Below are positions 37,628 through 51,139 of a stretch of 64,000 bases of DNA, piece by piece (the first letter of the stretch is position 1; each line of letters opens with the position of its first letter). Origin of the DNA: Trichoplax adhaerens. Its lineage: Eukaryota; Placozoa; Uniplacotomia; Trichoplacea; Trichoplacidae. The notes under the pieces are model-generated. The model had not been told where the DNA came from and did no database searches. It was given only the letters and a program-made list of their open reading frames with translations. Both the position numbers and the translations under genes were made by a program. The stretch covers positions 3,662,123 through 3,726,122 of the forward strand of contig NW_002060944.1 in the NCBI RefSeq assembly GCF_000150275.1, in the 5' to 3' direction.

Positions 37628-40600
37628 GTAGACTAGCTTAACACTGATTCAAAATGAGTCGTAAAAATTGTAAATCAATGAGCGTATAATATACTAGATG
37701 TCTTTCTTAATTACAGATTTTTCATTTTCATTTCCATCATAAAAATGCTCAAAAGCAGCTTTAGCAATATTTGATAAATGGCTCCTTTTTTTATTTTTAC
37801 CCATTACTTCTGTAATGTGAATTGAATAAACGCAATTGCTAATTCATGATCAATTCTATTTACAGTCTATCGATTATGGTGAAGAAAGGAATGCTTTGAT
37901 CTACGCAGCCAAGCGATTGGAAAGAAATATCTTGTTTTTCAACTTAAAACAGACCGTCTACAATTTCTAAATTAACTAGCCCAAATCACCGTGTTATTTC
38001 TATTATAACGGAATTAATACAACAGCATTTCAAGACTATTATAAGTGTGAGAATTTATACTAGGACATCGTTTGGCTTTTTTTAAAGGCCTATAATCATA
38101 CACATTATCGGAAACATTTTTAAATTTTTTAATTTTGAAGTAATAGTACCTATAATTTATGGTGATTCTAAATATAAATATGTATTTCCATAACTGACGA
38201 AATTATTTAAAATTAACCAAATCTCTTTGTATAATTATTTTGAACTACATCAATCTCATCTTATGGCGATCAGCAATTATTACCGAGAATGTTTCTAGAC
38301 ATAAGTTAGACAGTAGTGTATTCCAGGATCATTACCGTTTAGCACTTTTAACATAAATCACTTAGATCGTTGCTGCATTGTGCGATAGTGTTCGATTATA
38401 TTATCAATGGATAGCTTTTACATTGCATTTAATGTAACATAACTTCCAGAATAGTATTATGCTCAATGTACAACAGTTTTAATGCTAGAAAACCGAAGAT
38501 AACAAACCATGCCCATAACTTTCTGAAGTTGTGATTTGTTATTGATACTTGTGATCCTTTAGCAGGTCATATAACTGATATAAGTAGGCATGCCATAATA
38601 CATCCTTTTCTGCATAGCTGGTACTATTAGTAGATACATGGAATAATACTCCACTCTAATGTATATTTATAACTTGCACTGTACTTTTTCTTATGATCTT
38701 ATGACAACACCTGCAATTGTATCACGTGTATTCTAGGGATGCTTAACTCTAACTTTCTACACGCATAAGGATTTGTCAGATTGCTGAATTTTCTCCACTA
38801 ATGTTGTAAAGTGTGAACTTTAGACGTTATCTTTTCATTTCCAAATTTAAAAGCCCAAGTTAACTTTAACATTCGTGATTCACCTTTCAGTTGGTGATTG
38901 TATCTTTAAATGTACAGATTCTGAAGTATTATTACAAATAACAATATCTGTGAATAAGTATAAAATATGTAATTGATTGAATCAGTATATATATACAATC
39001 CTAATCATTGATTAAAATATTCTATAAATATTTGAACATCACAGTTTTAACTTTGTCTTCATGAACTTTATCTCCGTGAAATGAATTATAATCGGGAAAA
39101 CGACGCATTTAAAATGAGTTAAGCTACAGTACATCCAACTAATATGTAGAACTCAGGTAGAAGATCGGAACTGATGATACGATAGTTTCTGTTAGGACTA
39201 TCTTACCGTACCATTTATAGCAATACGAAATCAATTTTTTCGTTAAGAATAATTTAAGGTATGAAAGCATCGTCAGTAAATTCTAAATGAATGGTTATAT
39301 TTTCGTAAACTAGTTATCCGGTGTTATTCTTCACACCTTCACGAATTGATTATTACCCTTGCTATTAAGTGTATAATCTTCGAAACTACCAAGAAAATCA
39401 GCTGAACGAAATACAACTGATTAATTACTGTGATGTGTCATTAACAGTAATCAGTACGAAGACATGCGGACGACGAGACGTTGTTGTATTACTAACGGTG
39501 ATTATCGATATATCAATCTTCAAGGAAAAATTTAACATCCAATTTGGCATTCCTGTTTTCAGAATTTCGTTACTAAACTTAGTTAGAAGCAGATCGAATC
39601 AATAGTGAACAAGCGACTATTTAAAATAATCAATTTCATAGTGACATATTTTCGATGTCTAAAAATTAATATTTATAGTTAATACATGGTTCGGAACTAG
39701 AAACATAAGGCTTTCAAGTCACATAAACTTATTCACGAAAATTTACAGCACCACGAGAAATCCAACTATCAAACACAGTTACTTTGATAGTGCTTACTGA
39801 TCTTTACTGTACTTTCATACTACGTAAATACTTGAGATTCTAAATGTCATGCAAGCAATCTTTATGCTGATATTTCAGACCGTGGGGGCTAGACAACAAT
39901 CGGATTAATCCGCCTAGAATGCAACCATGTATGACTAGATACATACTGCACGTATACTTTTATAGGCGTTTTCGAAGCAGAAACATTTTTACACAATGTA
40001 AGCGATGTACTAGGAAATATAATCTAAGCTATTTAATGCTAAGGGCTTTTTTCGCTTTCCTGTCTAAGAATGTAGTAATGAATCATCGCTGCGTGGCAAA
40101 TTAATGGGTATGGGAGCATATCGTAATCTACGACCGTGGGCTTCTTCTGTAAATACTTCCAAGAGAATATTTCTAATTTGATTCCAGTTATATTACAGCA
40201 AAGCAAGTCTAGTAGTATTGATTTACAGGCAATTTTACAAATGATTGCCTCTAATTAATGTATACTTTAATATATAGTAACGCCGTTGTTGGTATTTACA
40301 GTACAACTTTGTTCTTATTATCTTACACGAGGCGATTCGCTGGCAATGAAACTCAATTTAATAATTGTTTATCGTAGAATACTAATAATTATTATTGAAG
40401 TGTCTAGGAGTTAACCTAGCGTTTTCTGTGATTGTTGAAATATCTCCACGAACTTAGTACAGGATCTGCGAGCTTTTCCGGTTAAGGTCTATAAAAATTT
40501 AGTATAGAGAATTCGGGAATTTATTGATCCAAGCCCATATGCTTAAACTGTTCTATATCGAACTACACATTTAATGTAGAGGACGAAAGATCACTTTTTA

Positions 40601-42914
40601 CCCAGGTATCTAAATTTTAACTATACTATTAACGCTTACAGCACTATGGTAATGATACAATCTGTTGGAGCTACTGATGATATGTGCAGGACATGAGGGA
40701 GCGCCGGTACAGTTCCTAATTTACACTAAAGATCTTTAATTTATTGGATAAACGTCATAAAACGTCAATAACACTCCTCACATCCATCATGGCTAACAAG
40801 ACAATATACTAGAGCTAGTGAAGACATGTGCTCTATATCAGTTAGCACCGGTATGATTCTTCATTTATACTAGAGATCCTTTATATCAAAGATATAAATG
40901 TTAAAATACTATTAATACTATTAACACTATCATGGCTAATAGAGCAATATGCTAGAGCTAGTAAAGACATGTACTCTATATCAGTTAGCACTAGTATAAT
41001 TTCTAATTTACTCTAGAGATACCTTACCGTATATCAAGTAGGTAAATGTCAAAAACACTAATAGCACCCATTATGGCTAAAGGAGCAATATGCCAGAGCT
41101 ACTAAAGACATGTACCCTACATCAATTAGCACCAGTAAAATTTCTAATTTACGTTGGCGATTCTACACAAAGATACACAGATAGACAGTATACGTGAATA
41201 TCTACTGGATATAGGACCTCTAATGTACTAGTATACCACTACTATGCAAACTATAAAGCACGTTAAACCATGACTATGTGCATCTTTTACTTATTAGATG
41301 TAGTCCTACTCTCTATTATCCGCTACTTACCTCATACTATGCAAAAACGCCTATTGGTACGGCACCTTCCTGATGATTTTTGTTATTATTCAAGGCACAA
41401 CACCTATTTGAGATTGTAGTCAAGGAATGTGGAAATACATGATTCTTCAATAGGGGTTAGCTAATCGTAACTGATATGAGCTCATGTAGTGCATAAAGAG
41501 ATTTCCATACCGCGCATATATCAGATAATCCGTCGTTTTATTGATTGAAAAAACGACAGTGTCAACGAAATGTTATTAACTTGTTTCATTCATAAGTACA
41601 ACTACATAAATACGAGTATTCAAAAGACTAATGGAGAGGAATAATACTCGTCGATTTTACACTGTATAAAATACTAAAAGTTGAACGTCTTCTAGCATAA
41701 AATTACAACATACACGCAGATAAAGAAGCAAATTAGGCAAATAGAGTGGGTAAAATATTGACAATGTGAAATGATATTAATATACAAGCACGAACATATT
41801 AAACCATATTTTAATGAGATGAATTGATACCACTTGAAATTATGGAGCCTTGAGATGATATCTTTCAACAACTTTCTGTGATCAATTTTGCTCAATTAAT
41901 AATAATAAGTTAAGGAATATTATACAGAAAATGAATTAATATTTTAAGATCCTTCAGCAATAACATTAGTAGAAATGGGTAATCAAAGATAAGTTATAGT
42001 GGAACTAATAGCGGATAAATGTTGAATGGTATTTGTAACAATTTTATAAAAAAAGTAACTTTGGTTCAAGATTAGATTTGTTATTATCACCAATGCCATC
42101 TTCAAATTGCAATATCAAATATCTTGATTAAATTATATTAATTCGTTAATGATTACCTTTAATAATTATTAATAAATCTAAAAGATAAGCAGCTTTTTAA
42201 TATACGTAACATCTAGCTGCATGCAATCTACACAGTGAGGCATTACCTAATATTTATAGGTAATTACATAATACTTGGCCCAGATGTGTGTATACCTAAT
42301 GCATGGAATCATGCATAGTTACATTTTAAGAGAATATTTTAATAGCTGTTGTATTTGGACAATATGGTACGCAATTGCAACAAGTCTGCATGTAGCACTA
42401 GACAATTAATAATTTATCAATAGCATAACATGTCACAGACTAACAAAAAATTATGACGATGTCATTTGCCACGCTCATAAAATCCAAAGTTGCTAATGCA
42501 TCGCTCATATGATAATTTAAAATAATATATATTAAAGATGCTATGGTTAGATTCAACGTAAAAAGTACACTTTATTACGAAATATCAACATATTAATTGT
42601 CTTAAAAGACAGCCCCCTCTTCGGAGAATAATTATACTCGTATAAGCTGGATACCATGAGAAGCTTATGCTTATGGAACACGCCAATTTTCTTACTTTCT
42701 GCGGCACTGTGATTCCATTCGGTTTATGCTATTCAAAAAAAGTACTATGCATTAATTAATGAGAATATTATATTTCAATTTGTGGCTATAATATTCATAC
42801 CCCTCTTAGGTTAGATCCAAATAAAAATTTGTAATTTGATTTATCAAGATTATAAATTTTATTAAATGACTCATTAAATCAGCTTGATGCTTACCTATAT
42901 CAGTAGCCGTTGTT
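37628..42914. other. 5.3-kb spacer between Lmx and the LIM-only gene
   Basis: No exon was identified. I looked specifically on the minus strand for a homeobox recognition helix (Trp-Phe-Gln-Asn codons) belonging to the gene on the right and found none. A tandem repeat field lies at 40660-41165. Open stretches at 39369-39605 and 39919-40104 have no domain support. Confidence 0.5.
40660..41165. repeat. About 142-base non-coding tandem repeat, 3-4 copies
   Basis: The block AGAGCTAGTGAAGACATGTG and its variants occur near 40811, 40952 and 41094, with a more diverged copy near 40666, spacing 141-145 bases. Each unit also contains TCAGTTAGCACC, TTCTAATTTAC and CATCATGGCTAA. It has no coding capacity. 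Confidence 0.82.
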
Positions 42915-45629
42915 CTATTCTAATGGAATACTCTCTTCGCCCGAATTTTCTTGTTCGACATAATGTAATCGACATAACAAACGATTATTTTTCAAAACAA
43001 ATTCTTCACCAGTTGATAGTTGCCGTTTGCAATCATCGCAAGCGAAGCAAGCCAAATGGTACACATTATCTTTAGCGCGCCTAATCCAATCATCCGATGT
43101 TATGTAACGTTTACAGCGAGAGCATTTAACGCCAAACTCCCTATCGATAGCAAATGGACAAGATTTTACAATGTGTTTGCTATAGATTGAAAAGCTACAA
43201 CACAGCGAGTCTACTGGCATGTTCATCCTCCTTCGTATCTATCTACGAAATGATACTATATACTGACAACATTCCCATCGTCAGAAGGTTAAGGTAAAGT
43301 TCTAGATTATCTATGACAAAACTAAACCTAACTTTATTTTGAAAAATCAATCATTTTGTAGTACAGTTGTAATAATTTCAGTCAATAGTACATGGATAAT
43401 ATTATAAAACCAGGCCTTTCTATAAAACTACCTATACGCCATAGATAACGGTATTAACAACAACCATCAAATTATGTTATCTAACGAAAATAAGCTTAGC
43501 ATCTATCCCCCTGAAAGTCACTAACTAGTAATCGTTTATTCAATGTTATTATCACTGATAAACAGATTGCAAAATTTCTTGCATAATTCTCCAGTAAATT
43601 ATCGGTAATGTTCAATAGCAGCGCTATGTTAGGTTATAGCTCTAAGATTTTACAATATTATTCCGATCACTGCATTCGCACGACATCAGAGAATGTATCC
43701 ACTGCAGTATTATCAACAACTAGTGTAGGCGCCATGCTTTTCATGGTAGCCCGACTCATATTATGATACTAAAATACTTTATAGATTTATACATGTGAAA
43801 ATGATCAAATGTAGAAACAAATAACTTTGTTATTGTAATACAGCACTAGGAAATTAATACCGCAAAACATCTGGAGTAAATTGTGTCACTTAAAAAATGT
43901 TACAAGACGTTAACCGTAGTTAATGCACTACGAAAGAGAAAAGTTTCGAGATTTCTTTGATAACTTGTATATAAGCAATTAATAAGGAAATGTACGGTAT
44001 AACGACAAGTATATCTATTATCAATCGTAAATATAATACGTAATTCTAATATTTTTTATAGATATTTGATAAATTATTTAATGCAGATAATAGATATACG
44101 ATAATAGTAAATAAGTACTCCTAATTATAAAAGCGCATGTCAATAGTTAAACGAGTAAGTTTGACCAGAAACGGTGATTTTTAATACAAATCTACTGAAC
44201 GACGGTATTCTACAGAAAAGCATGATGATTAATAATCACTCATTAATAGTCATTATTCCAAATGCCTTATGATGTAGTTGAAGTAGTTTATGTATAAAAA
44301 TATACCTCATTCACTTAAAGACTCTTCTAGCCTTAAAAATTCAATTGTTAGTGACTATATAAGCACTAGATATTTTCTCTATTGTGATAACTCTCATCTG
44401 AAAAAGTAATGCTAGATTATACCCTGTGCAGCCAGTGAAGATTTCCATCTAAATGAACCTGTTAGCACTAGAATTTTTCATATTTTATGACCTAAATTAA
44501 GGTTGTCTAATCTTATAAGGATAACTTTTAGTTTTACCATTAAAATCACTGACAGATTAATTTCGAAATTAATAAAATAATGCTATTTGGATTCATAGTA
44601 GTTCTATGTATTTCAAATTGCTTCTGCTTTGCATCTTAAATTTTAGTTTTCTATCGGTAAATATCATCGGTAATTTGAATTATGACCATTGAATAAGTCT
44701 AACGTTAGTAATCAACATATTTGTACCTCATTTATACGGTAGTAAAACTATATACGTATACTTTAAGATTATTGTAGGATAATATATTTGTATGGTTGGG
44801 CGACGTATTATCGTAAAATACTGCAAATTGCGAACTTATTGTGACCGCGTTTACAACGAAATATCATCAATACAATCTCTGTTAATATAAACATGTGCGT
44901 GATTGAGATATTCCATTCTATAAAATATTACTCGCATTGTGATATTTATGAGATAATTTTACTTCCCATCATACTATAGTCAGCTACCTAATTTACTAGT
45001 AATCTTGCAGTATTAAGAATATTATTGAAGCCTATTTAATGTTCTTGGCGCTAGTGATCGTGACTCATTTCCAGATGAATACATCTCGTATCATCATTAT
45101 AAAATGACACTAAGTATGCAGCATTGTATGCGTAAATAAAAATTTTCAAAATGCTAAAATTCTTAAATGGATATGGGAATGTCGAAGAATCGTCAACTGA
45201 ACTTTCGATAGCAATGGTCTATCAAGAGTGCAATGGACAATTGTTTCATATCAACAATATAGGTATTTGCAAGTGTAATATAGATAGCGTTATTAGCCAT
45301 AGTCCGTCAGCAGCGCAACGGGTTGCAGGACTAGTGATTTGTATAATATACTGTACATCTGTAAATCTACTGCCTATAGAAAGAGCGATAGATAAATCTA
45401 TGATATAAGTATTAATGTACTAAATGTAGCGACTTTTCACTTACTTAAAATAGTCGGATTTGCAATACAGATGATTGTTTTTGATGAAGCATGAGGTAGA
45501 TCCTTGAAGTGACATATTACATTTGAAACACTTTAGGCAATTAGGATGCCAAGAACAATTATCTACACGCCAAATATGACGATCATAAATCACTTGATGA
45601 CAAGCTGAACAAAGAGGGTCAACTGTTAT
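42915..45629 (-). CDS. Lhx6/8-like two-LIM protein lacking a homeobox
   Basis: Two minus-strand exons are clear: 45629-45445 (LIM1) and 43140-42915 (LIM2 and stop), joined in phase across a 2.3-kb intron; at least 136 residues, with the initiator exon not found. LIM1 reads CSACHQVIYDRHIWRVD...WHPNCLKCFKC...YCKSDYFK. LIM2 reads FGVKCSRCKRYITSDDWIRRAK, then NVYHLACFACDDCKRQLSTG and EEFVLKNNRLLCRLHY; the DW.RRAK, NVYHLACFAC and KRQLSTGEEF blocks are the signature of Lhx6/Lhx8. The frame ends 13 residues after LIM2 (EQENSGEESIPLE, then TAG), whereas Lhx6/8 would continue to a homeodomain. No homeobox was found in the following 5 kb. As drawn, it is a LIM-only protein that could bind LDB-type cofactors without binding DNA (inference). 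A well-formed donor (GTAAGC) lies just after the stop at about 42894, possibly a relic of the lost homeobox exon or a 3' UTR intron. Confidence 0.85.
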
Positions 45630-48600
45630 CTAAAATGATTAAAAAGATAATATTATCAGTTTAACTTTAGTAGAATATTTTATAAGTATATATTTTTATC
45701 TATTCAAACGGCGAAAAGATGAGTAATCGAAATATAGCATAGTTAGAAACAAGACAGTAAAATATAAATCACAAAATCGTTATCCCTATCGTAGATTAAT
45801 CCAGAAGTAAAAAGGAAATCACTATTAGTTCGCGATAATAAATTAGCGGAGTGAAGATTTAAAAAAGAGATCGTGAATAATAAATTCAATCAATATATCA
45901 CTCATTCCCTTATCTAGGATAGTCGCTATTTATCTTTCTCCATGATTCTAATTTTCTTTTATATTCTATTATCCCTTGTCTCCTACACTAATCCCAACTA
46001 TTTGATAATCAGATAAACAGTATAACCAAAATAAAATAGGATTATTTTTGTCTGCAAATGATTGCCGCACTTTCATCTTAATTCACATACTATATTTTTC
46101 AGTATATGTATCTACAATTGTGGGTATTTATTACCACTGATAAGACTTTGCCTTCATGGAGATTGATTTTAACTATTAGTATACTGTAGAGGAAAACAGT
46201 CATAGATTTCTCTATTTATCTTTTAAGTATATACAGAATGCAGGATCATGACAAGGCTTCTAAAATGCTGGATAAGTCACTCATTTTTATTAGATTATGC
46301 TATATGTGATCAAAAAACTTATTATAAAGTAGCTATGAATATCTTTTTTGAAGTATTTTTTAATTAAATATTCATTATAGTTATGAGGCTAGCAAATTGA
46401 TGAAATAAATTTATGGTGCTTAGATTAGGCAATTGGCGTTTTTAAATGCACGTGGGCTATAATTATATAATACTATTAAGATTTAATACTTTACTAAGGA
46501 ATAATTAGGAAGGAAATTTTAGAAATAAAAATGACGAGCATGAAGAGATTTAGTATAACGTAAGCGCTTCTATTTGGAGATGATATGCATTCTAGTGGAT
46601 GTCAAATACAGTTACTACAAGGGTTGCAATACTTAATTTTAATCACCTTTAAAACTAATGATAACTCTACAATTTACAAACATTGTGATTTTTGATTATC
46701 AGTTTATCTTTCCCAGGCTCAATGATACGAGTCAGAAGTTTAGTTAGTTGAACTTGCTGTTGACTGTTGTATATTGATAAAGTAATCTATTGATATTCAA
46801 TTAAAGTTGTAACTCTCGATGACAGTCACTTCAGTACCATCTTTAGTTCAATTTATAAGAAGATAATACAGTATGGTAGGATATATAGATAAATACTAGA
46901 TAATATCTAAATATCAGATCATTATAAAATTAGCTTATACATTGGGTCAGTATGATACAATTTGATGAATAGAATGCATTAAGAACTGGATGCCAAATAT
47001 TTAAGTGATAACGTCGCATTAATCATATTTAGATTGGGACAGAAATAAAATTTGTATAAAACGATATACAAAACAACATGGATCACGTTGAGAAGCATTT
47101 TTGAAACTCATTGTTGCAGTAATTGGCACCAACAATATCAATACGATTGACCTATCCATTTTTGTAAAATATTAGCCTAAATAGCATGCAATGTCGTGAT
47201 ATTTACATCTTGTTGACTTGCTGGATTGGGATAATTTCTTTGATCGGAATCCATCTAGCCACTACTTTCCAGACTCTTTTTAATCTTGCCAAGTAAACTG
47301 CATTTTATCCAGTTATAGTAAAAAATAATCTTCTTTCATCAATCTCGAGGTAATATCGTCATAAAATTTTGAATAACTGGAGACACTGTCATGAAATATG
47401 CAGTGGACAATAGCTAACTTGGTGCTAACTCGATTTGAAAAAAATAAAATAGTTACAGATAGTAGAATAATGGATAAGATGATCAATAAGTATTTTTGCG
47501 TGGGTTGGATGGAAGCAAGTATGGATAAGTTGTAATAGCTGATATAGTTGTTATAAAGTATTAGAGTTAAGTAAATGATGAATAGATAAAAATAGACTAG
47601 CCTCAATGTATCTACTTTTTTACAAAATGTGGTTAGACATTCAGTGTTACTAGCTTAGAGGTAATTTAAGTTAAAGATATTGACTTTACAATTGGATTGG
47701 AGAATATAAAACAAGCCCAAGGATATTGATCGACGGTTACCTTGTCAAGTTATTGAATACAATCTAGTACAATCAATTAATTATTAAAAAAATTCCTCAA
47801 GATTATCGTACGTAGTAGTTAGTAGAAAGATAGTAAAAAATGATGATAACCAAGCGTAGTCTTATTGTAGGACAAGAAATTTGCTGATAGTCAATGGTGA
47901 TGATAATTACGTTGAATAAGAAAACGATGATATCGACCAAGGATAATAATGATGATCACAAGTTGAAGAGTATTCAAATCGATGATAGGGAACTCAATAA
48001 TAACTAGATCGAGTTGCAGTCAATCGCAATTTTCTCATCAAGATAGCAAGAAAAGTTGAAATATTGCGTGGTCGTCTAGCTCTAACCTCATTTAGCGTGT
48101 TTACCGAAAGATAAGTCAATAACGATGCTAAAAATGATTCTATCGTGTATCAATATACAATATATAACAGTGCCAATAGTCAAGGATTAATTAAACTGAA
48201 GTTATTCGATGGCAATAGCGTTTTATATCGTACTTGAAAGTAGAAAAAAGTGGAAGGGCGTTTAAGGAATTACAGTTACGATAACTACGATTGCAACGTT
48301 ATCATTATGTGTACTTTAGCGCTATATTACTGTACTATACAATGATGTTGCGGTCTAGCAATTGATCAGTTGGTATAATCATGGAGCTTAATGTTACATT
48401 AATCAGCCCACCAATCAATCCATTAGGCAACAATTTTAGAGGATTAAATGTCAATCAAATCTATTCACATTATGGATCTCTTAGCCATTAACTAACAATG
48501 AATAAGGTGTGGCTAAATGGCGCCTTGATGGAATCAACAACTACAGTAAGAAGAAGGAAAGTCTGCAGTAAGCTATTTTTCTTTTGTTTTGCATCGACTG

Positions 48601-49130
48601 CATACTTTTACAGTTGCAGACTAGTTAGAAGAAAGAGTAACGAATGGATAGAAAAATTAAGCTCAATCCTACCATGAGCCTTTATTCTTGATTTCCCTAT
48701 TGGTGTTGTACAATCAAAGTTGTCAGCACGTTTATGTTAAATTATAAATATAAGCAATCATTATAATAGATACACAACGATTCGATATGATATGGAGTTG
48801 ATAACTTCCATACAAATGAAATAAAGTTTATCAATTGTAATCAATTGAAAAAAAAAGGAAAATCTGGCCGTTATAATAAGAGTAATATTTGTATATTGTC
48901 TTCTTTCACTAGCTACTGTCCGGCCATCAAAGTTGTGTCGATAGCTCGAAATTGATCGCTAATTTGACCGTTATTGATGGATCTCATTAGTACTTTTTCA
49001 TGAAATTAATGCAAACAAAAAGCGTACCAAGCTGATATCTATAATAATCCACTTCACAACTGAATGTAAACATAAATCAATTCTTTCTATTGCTTGTTAA
49101 CATTAAATGCAGCCAAACACCATATGCAGT
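45630..49130. other. Spacer upstream of the LIM-only gene
   Basis: The first exon of the minus-strand LIM-only gene should be here but was not placed. Open stretches such as 47606-47313 on minus have no domain support and are AT-driven. Nothing else was recognised. Confidence 0.4.
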
Positions 49131-49305
49131 CTATAGTTTATTCAATACACCACCTTTAACTTTATTTTTCATCCCACGCTTTGCTTGTAACATTGGTGAA
49201 ACATTAAGTCCATGATAGACTCTACACGAAATCTGACACATGTCAACATTAGGTCGACCGCCAAAAACTACAATTATCGTCACAGTGATCTTTTCTTGAT
49301 CAAGA
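49131..49305 (-). CDS. Candidate terminal exon of an unknown minus-strand gene
   Basis: On the minus strand an acceptor-like TTGCTTAG near 49313-49320 leads into an open stretch ending at a TAG at 49131. The residues (DQEKITVTIIVVFGG, RPNVDMCQISCRVYHG, SPMLQAKRGMKNKVKGG) look more protein-like than neighbouring frames. No family was recognised and no upstream exon was placed, so this is weak. Confidence 0.25.
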
Positions 49306-49612
49306 TTAATCCTAAGCAAAGTTCTGACTTGACAAATTTACTTTCAACGCTTCGATAGAGTAGGGAAACAGTTATCGTGCCAGATTGGGAAGAGATCTAC
49401 ACTTCAACATCATTTTCCATTAAGATTATATTAAACCTTATGCCACACAAGATATAAATTATATACTGCAACATTTTTATAGCTATGAATAGCAAAATCT
49501 GAAGCAACTTTACAATATTTTAATGCAAACTTAAGCAAGAAAGCGACAATTCAGGGTAAAATATATCTATTTAGCTACTTTTATCGATGTCTTCATGAAC
49601 TACAGTATAAAA

Positions 49613-49632
49613 ACCTCTATTTAGATAGAGGT
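49613..49632. other. Perfect 8-bp stem hairpin with TTAG loop
   Basis: ACCTCTAT and ATAGAGGT are exact reverse complements around TTAG. Flanking A-run and T-run bases (AAA before, GTTTT after) can extend the stem with one bulge. No gene context was identified. Confidence 0.6.
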
Positions 49633-50115
49633 GTTTTGTAATCGCAATCTAGCTTTTTAAGCATTTTTTCATCGATATCAAGAGTCTTGATCGAAGGAAC
49701 TCTTAGATAGTACGCCATGGTCAATATTATTTTTGACTTTGGATTATTCAATAATCGATTTATGACGGCAAGCTCATCTATTTAGAATGGTCTACGGAAA
49801 TCCTTACTGATAATTATAGATTTCAATTCCACGTGCTAATACAAGTATATTTAGATAGAGAAAAAATAAGCTAACATAAGGTAGATAATAATTAATGTTG
49901 CATATAAATACCATCGGACTAGTGATACTATTTTCAGATGATAAAACTACATGCTTTATAGGTTACAAAACAGAAGACTCTCACAAGTTCTTAAAGTTAA
50001 GTTTAAATTTGCAGTACTATCTTGCCGAAAATAACTAGCCATTACTTTAAAGATAAAAGGCTAAATTTTCTATTTATTATTTTAATCGCTGGCAGCTTCA
50101 GCAATATTATTTGAA

Positions 50116-50346
50116 ATGAGCCGTAACATCGTCCATTTCAGCTGGTTGCAACTTGCTTCTATTTCCTGTCGTAGAAAATCATTTATGATATACTACTCTA
50201 CGAGTACTACTCGTTTAATTATACTCAAACTCGTAGTAATCTCTATTCTACTAGCTCTGATGGCGGCATTAGTTAAGCTGGAAGCTACATCTGTTGGTAA
50301 AATTACAATTTCAAAGCAGATATCTCCTAATCCATTAGAAATTTAA
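50116..50346 (+). CDS. Possible small membrane protein
   Basis: An ATG-to-TAA frame of 76 residues has one strongly hydrophobic segment at about residues 34-54 (LIILKLVVISILLALMAALV), preceded by basic residues and followed by a polar tail. Base composition is somewhat richer than the flanks. No family was recognised and no splice or upstream evidence exists; chance is a real alternative. Confidence 0.25.
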   Translation: MSRNIVHFSWLQLASISCRRKSFMIYYSTSTTRLIILKLVVISILLALMAALVKLEATSVGKITISKQISPNPLEI

Positions 50347-51139
50347 AAGAAGATTAATATGTACCAATTCTATACTTTTTGGTCTTTATACATAGATATA
50401 CGAAATAAGTAACTATGTCAATACTGTAGATTAACTTTACTCAACTAATCAAATGATATTTCAGCATTGATATACAACAAGGCTAACTAATATATTTAAT
50501 TCCTGCTTTTCAATATAGCCAATAATGCAGAGCATGCTAATTTAGAGCATTAGATTCGTCATCCATCATGGTATTGTGATAACTTATTTTGTTTTACACT
50601 AGCATAAGTACTCGTATCTCCATAATGTAAGATGCATATGATGTTTAGTCCATAGTCAGGATCCGCTGTGACCAGAAATTATACTTTGTACATCTTCCTA
50701 AAAATACTGAAAGAATACAGTCGTTTAGATTGCTATTAGTTTGATTAAAATAGTCAAATACACCATATTTATCCTCCCTGCAAATTTCTATTCACTTACA
50801 TACTCAAAAGTAATTTTTAAGCTTTCTCCGATTGACGTAGCTTACAATATAATTTGCAACACTAAAAGGGTTTAACCCATAAAATTTATAGTTTTCTGCT
50901 ATTGAATAGGATGATAATTTATAACTAGATGGATTAAATTAACTAAAAGAGATCCTCAAAATTCTAGAATTGCAAATTGTAGAAGCTATTTGCTATCGTC
51001 AGATCTATTTTGCGTTATTGCTAACCTAATTGCCATACTATGATACTACCGTTTCACTAGATACAACCCCAACTGTTCTATTATGGCAGTATGCTAAGTA
51101 CTATGATAAATTACCTGAAGATAATGCAACAAGAATTCC
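50347..51139. other. AT-rich spacer
   Basis: I see no exon, repeat or RNA gene in this stretch. Confidence 0.4.

Noticed and set aside
37628-42914. Homeobox exon for the Lhx6/8-like gene
   Set aside because: No minus-strand Trp-Phe-Gln-Asn codon series was found by eye in this interval; the only two homeobox helices in the window are the plus-strand ones near 37240 and 56620.
45151-45408. Plus-strand open frame of 85 residues
   Set aside because: It lies in the intron of the minus-strand LIM-only gene with no domain, splice or composition support.
47313-47606. Minus-strand hydrophobic open frame of 97 residues
   Set aside because: AT-rich frames often give Leu/Ile/Phe runs; no start context, splice sites or family resemblance.
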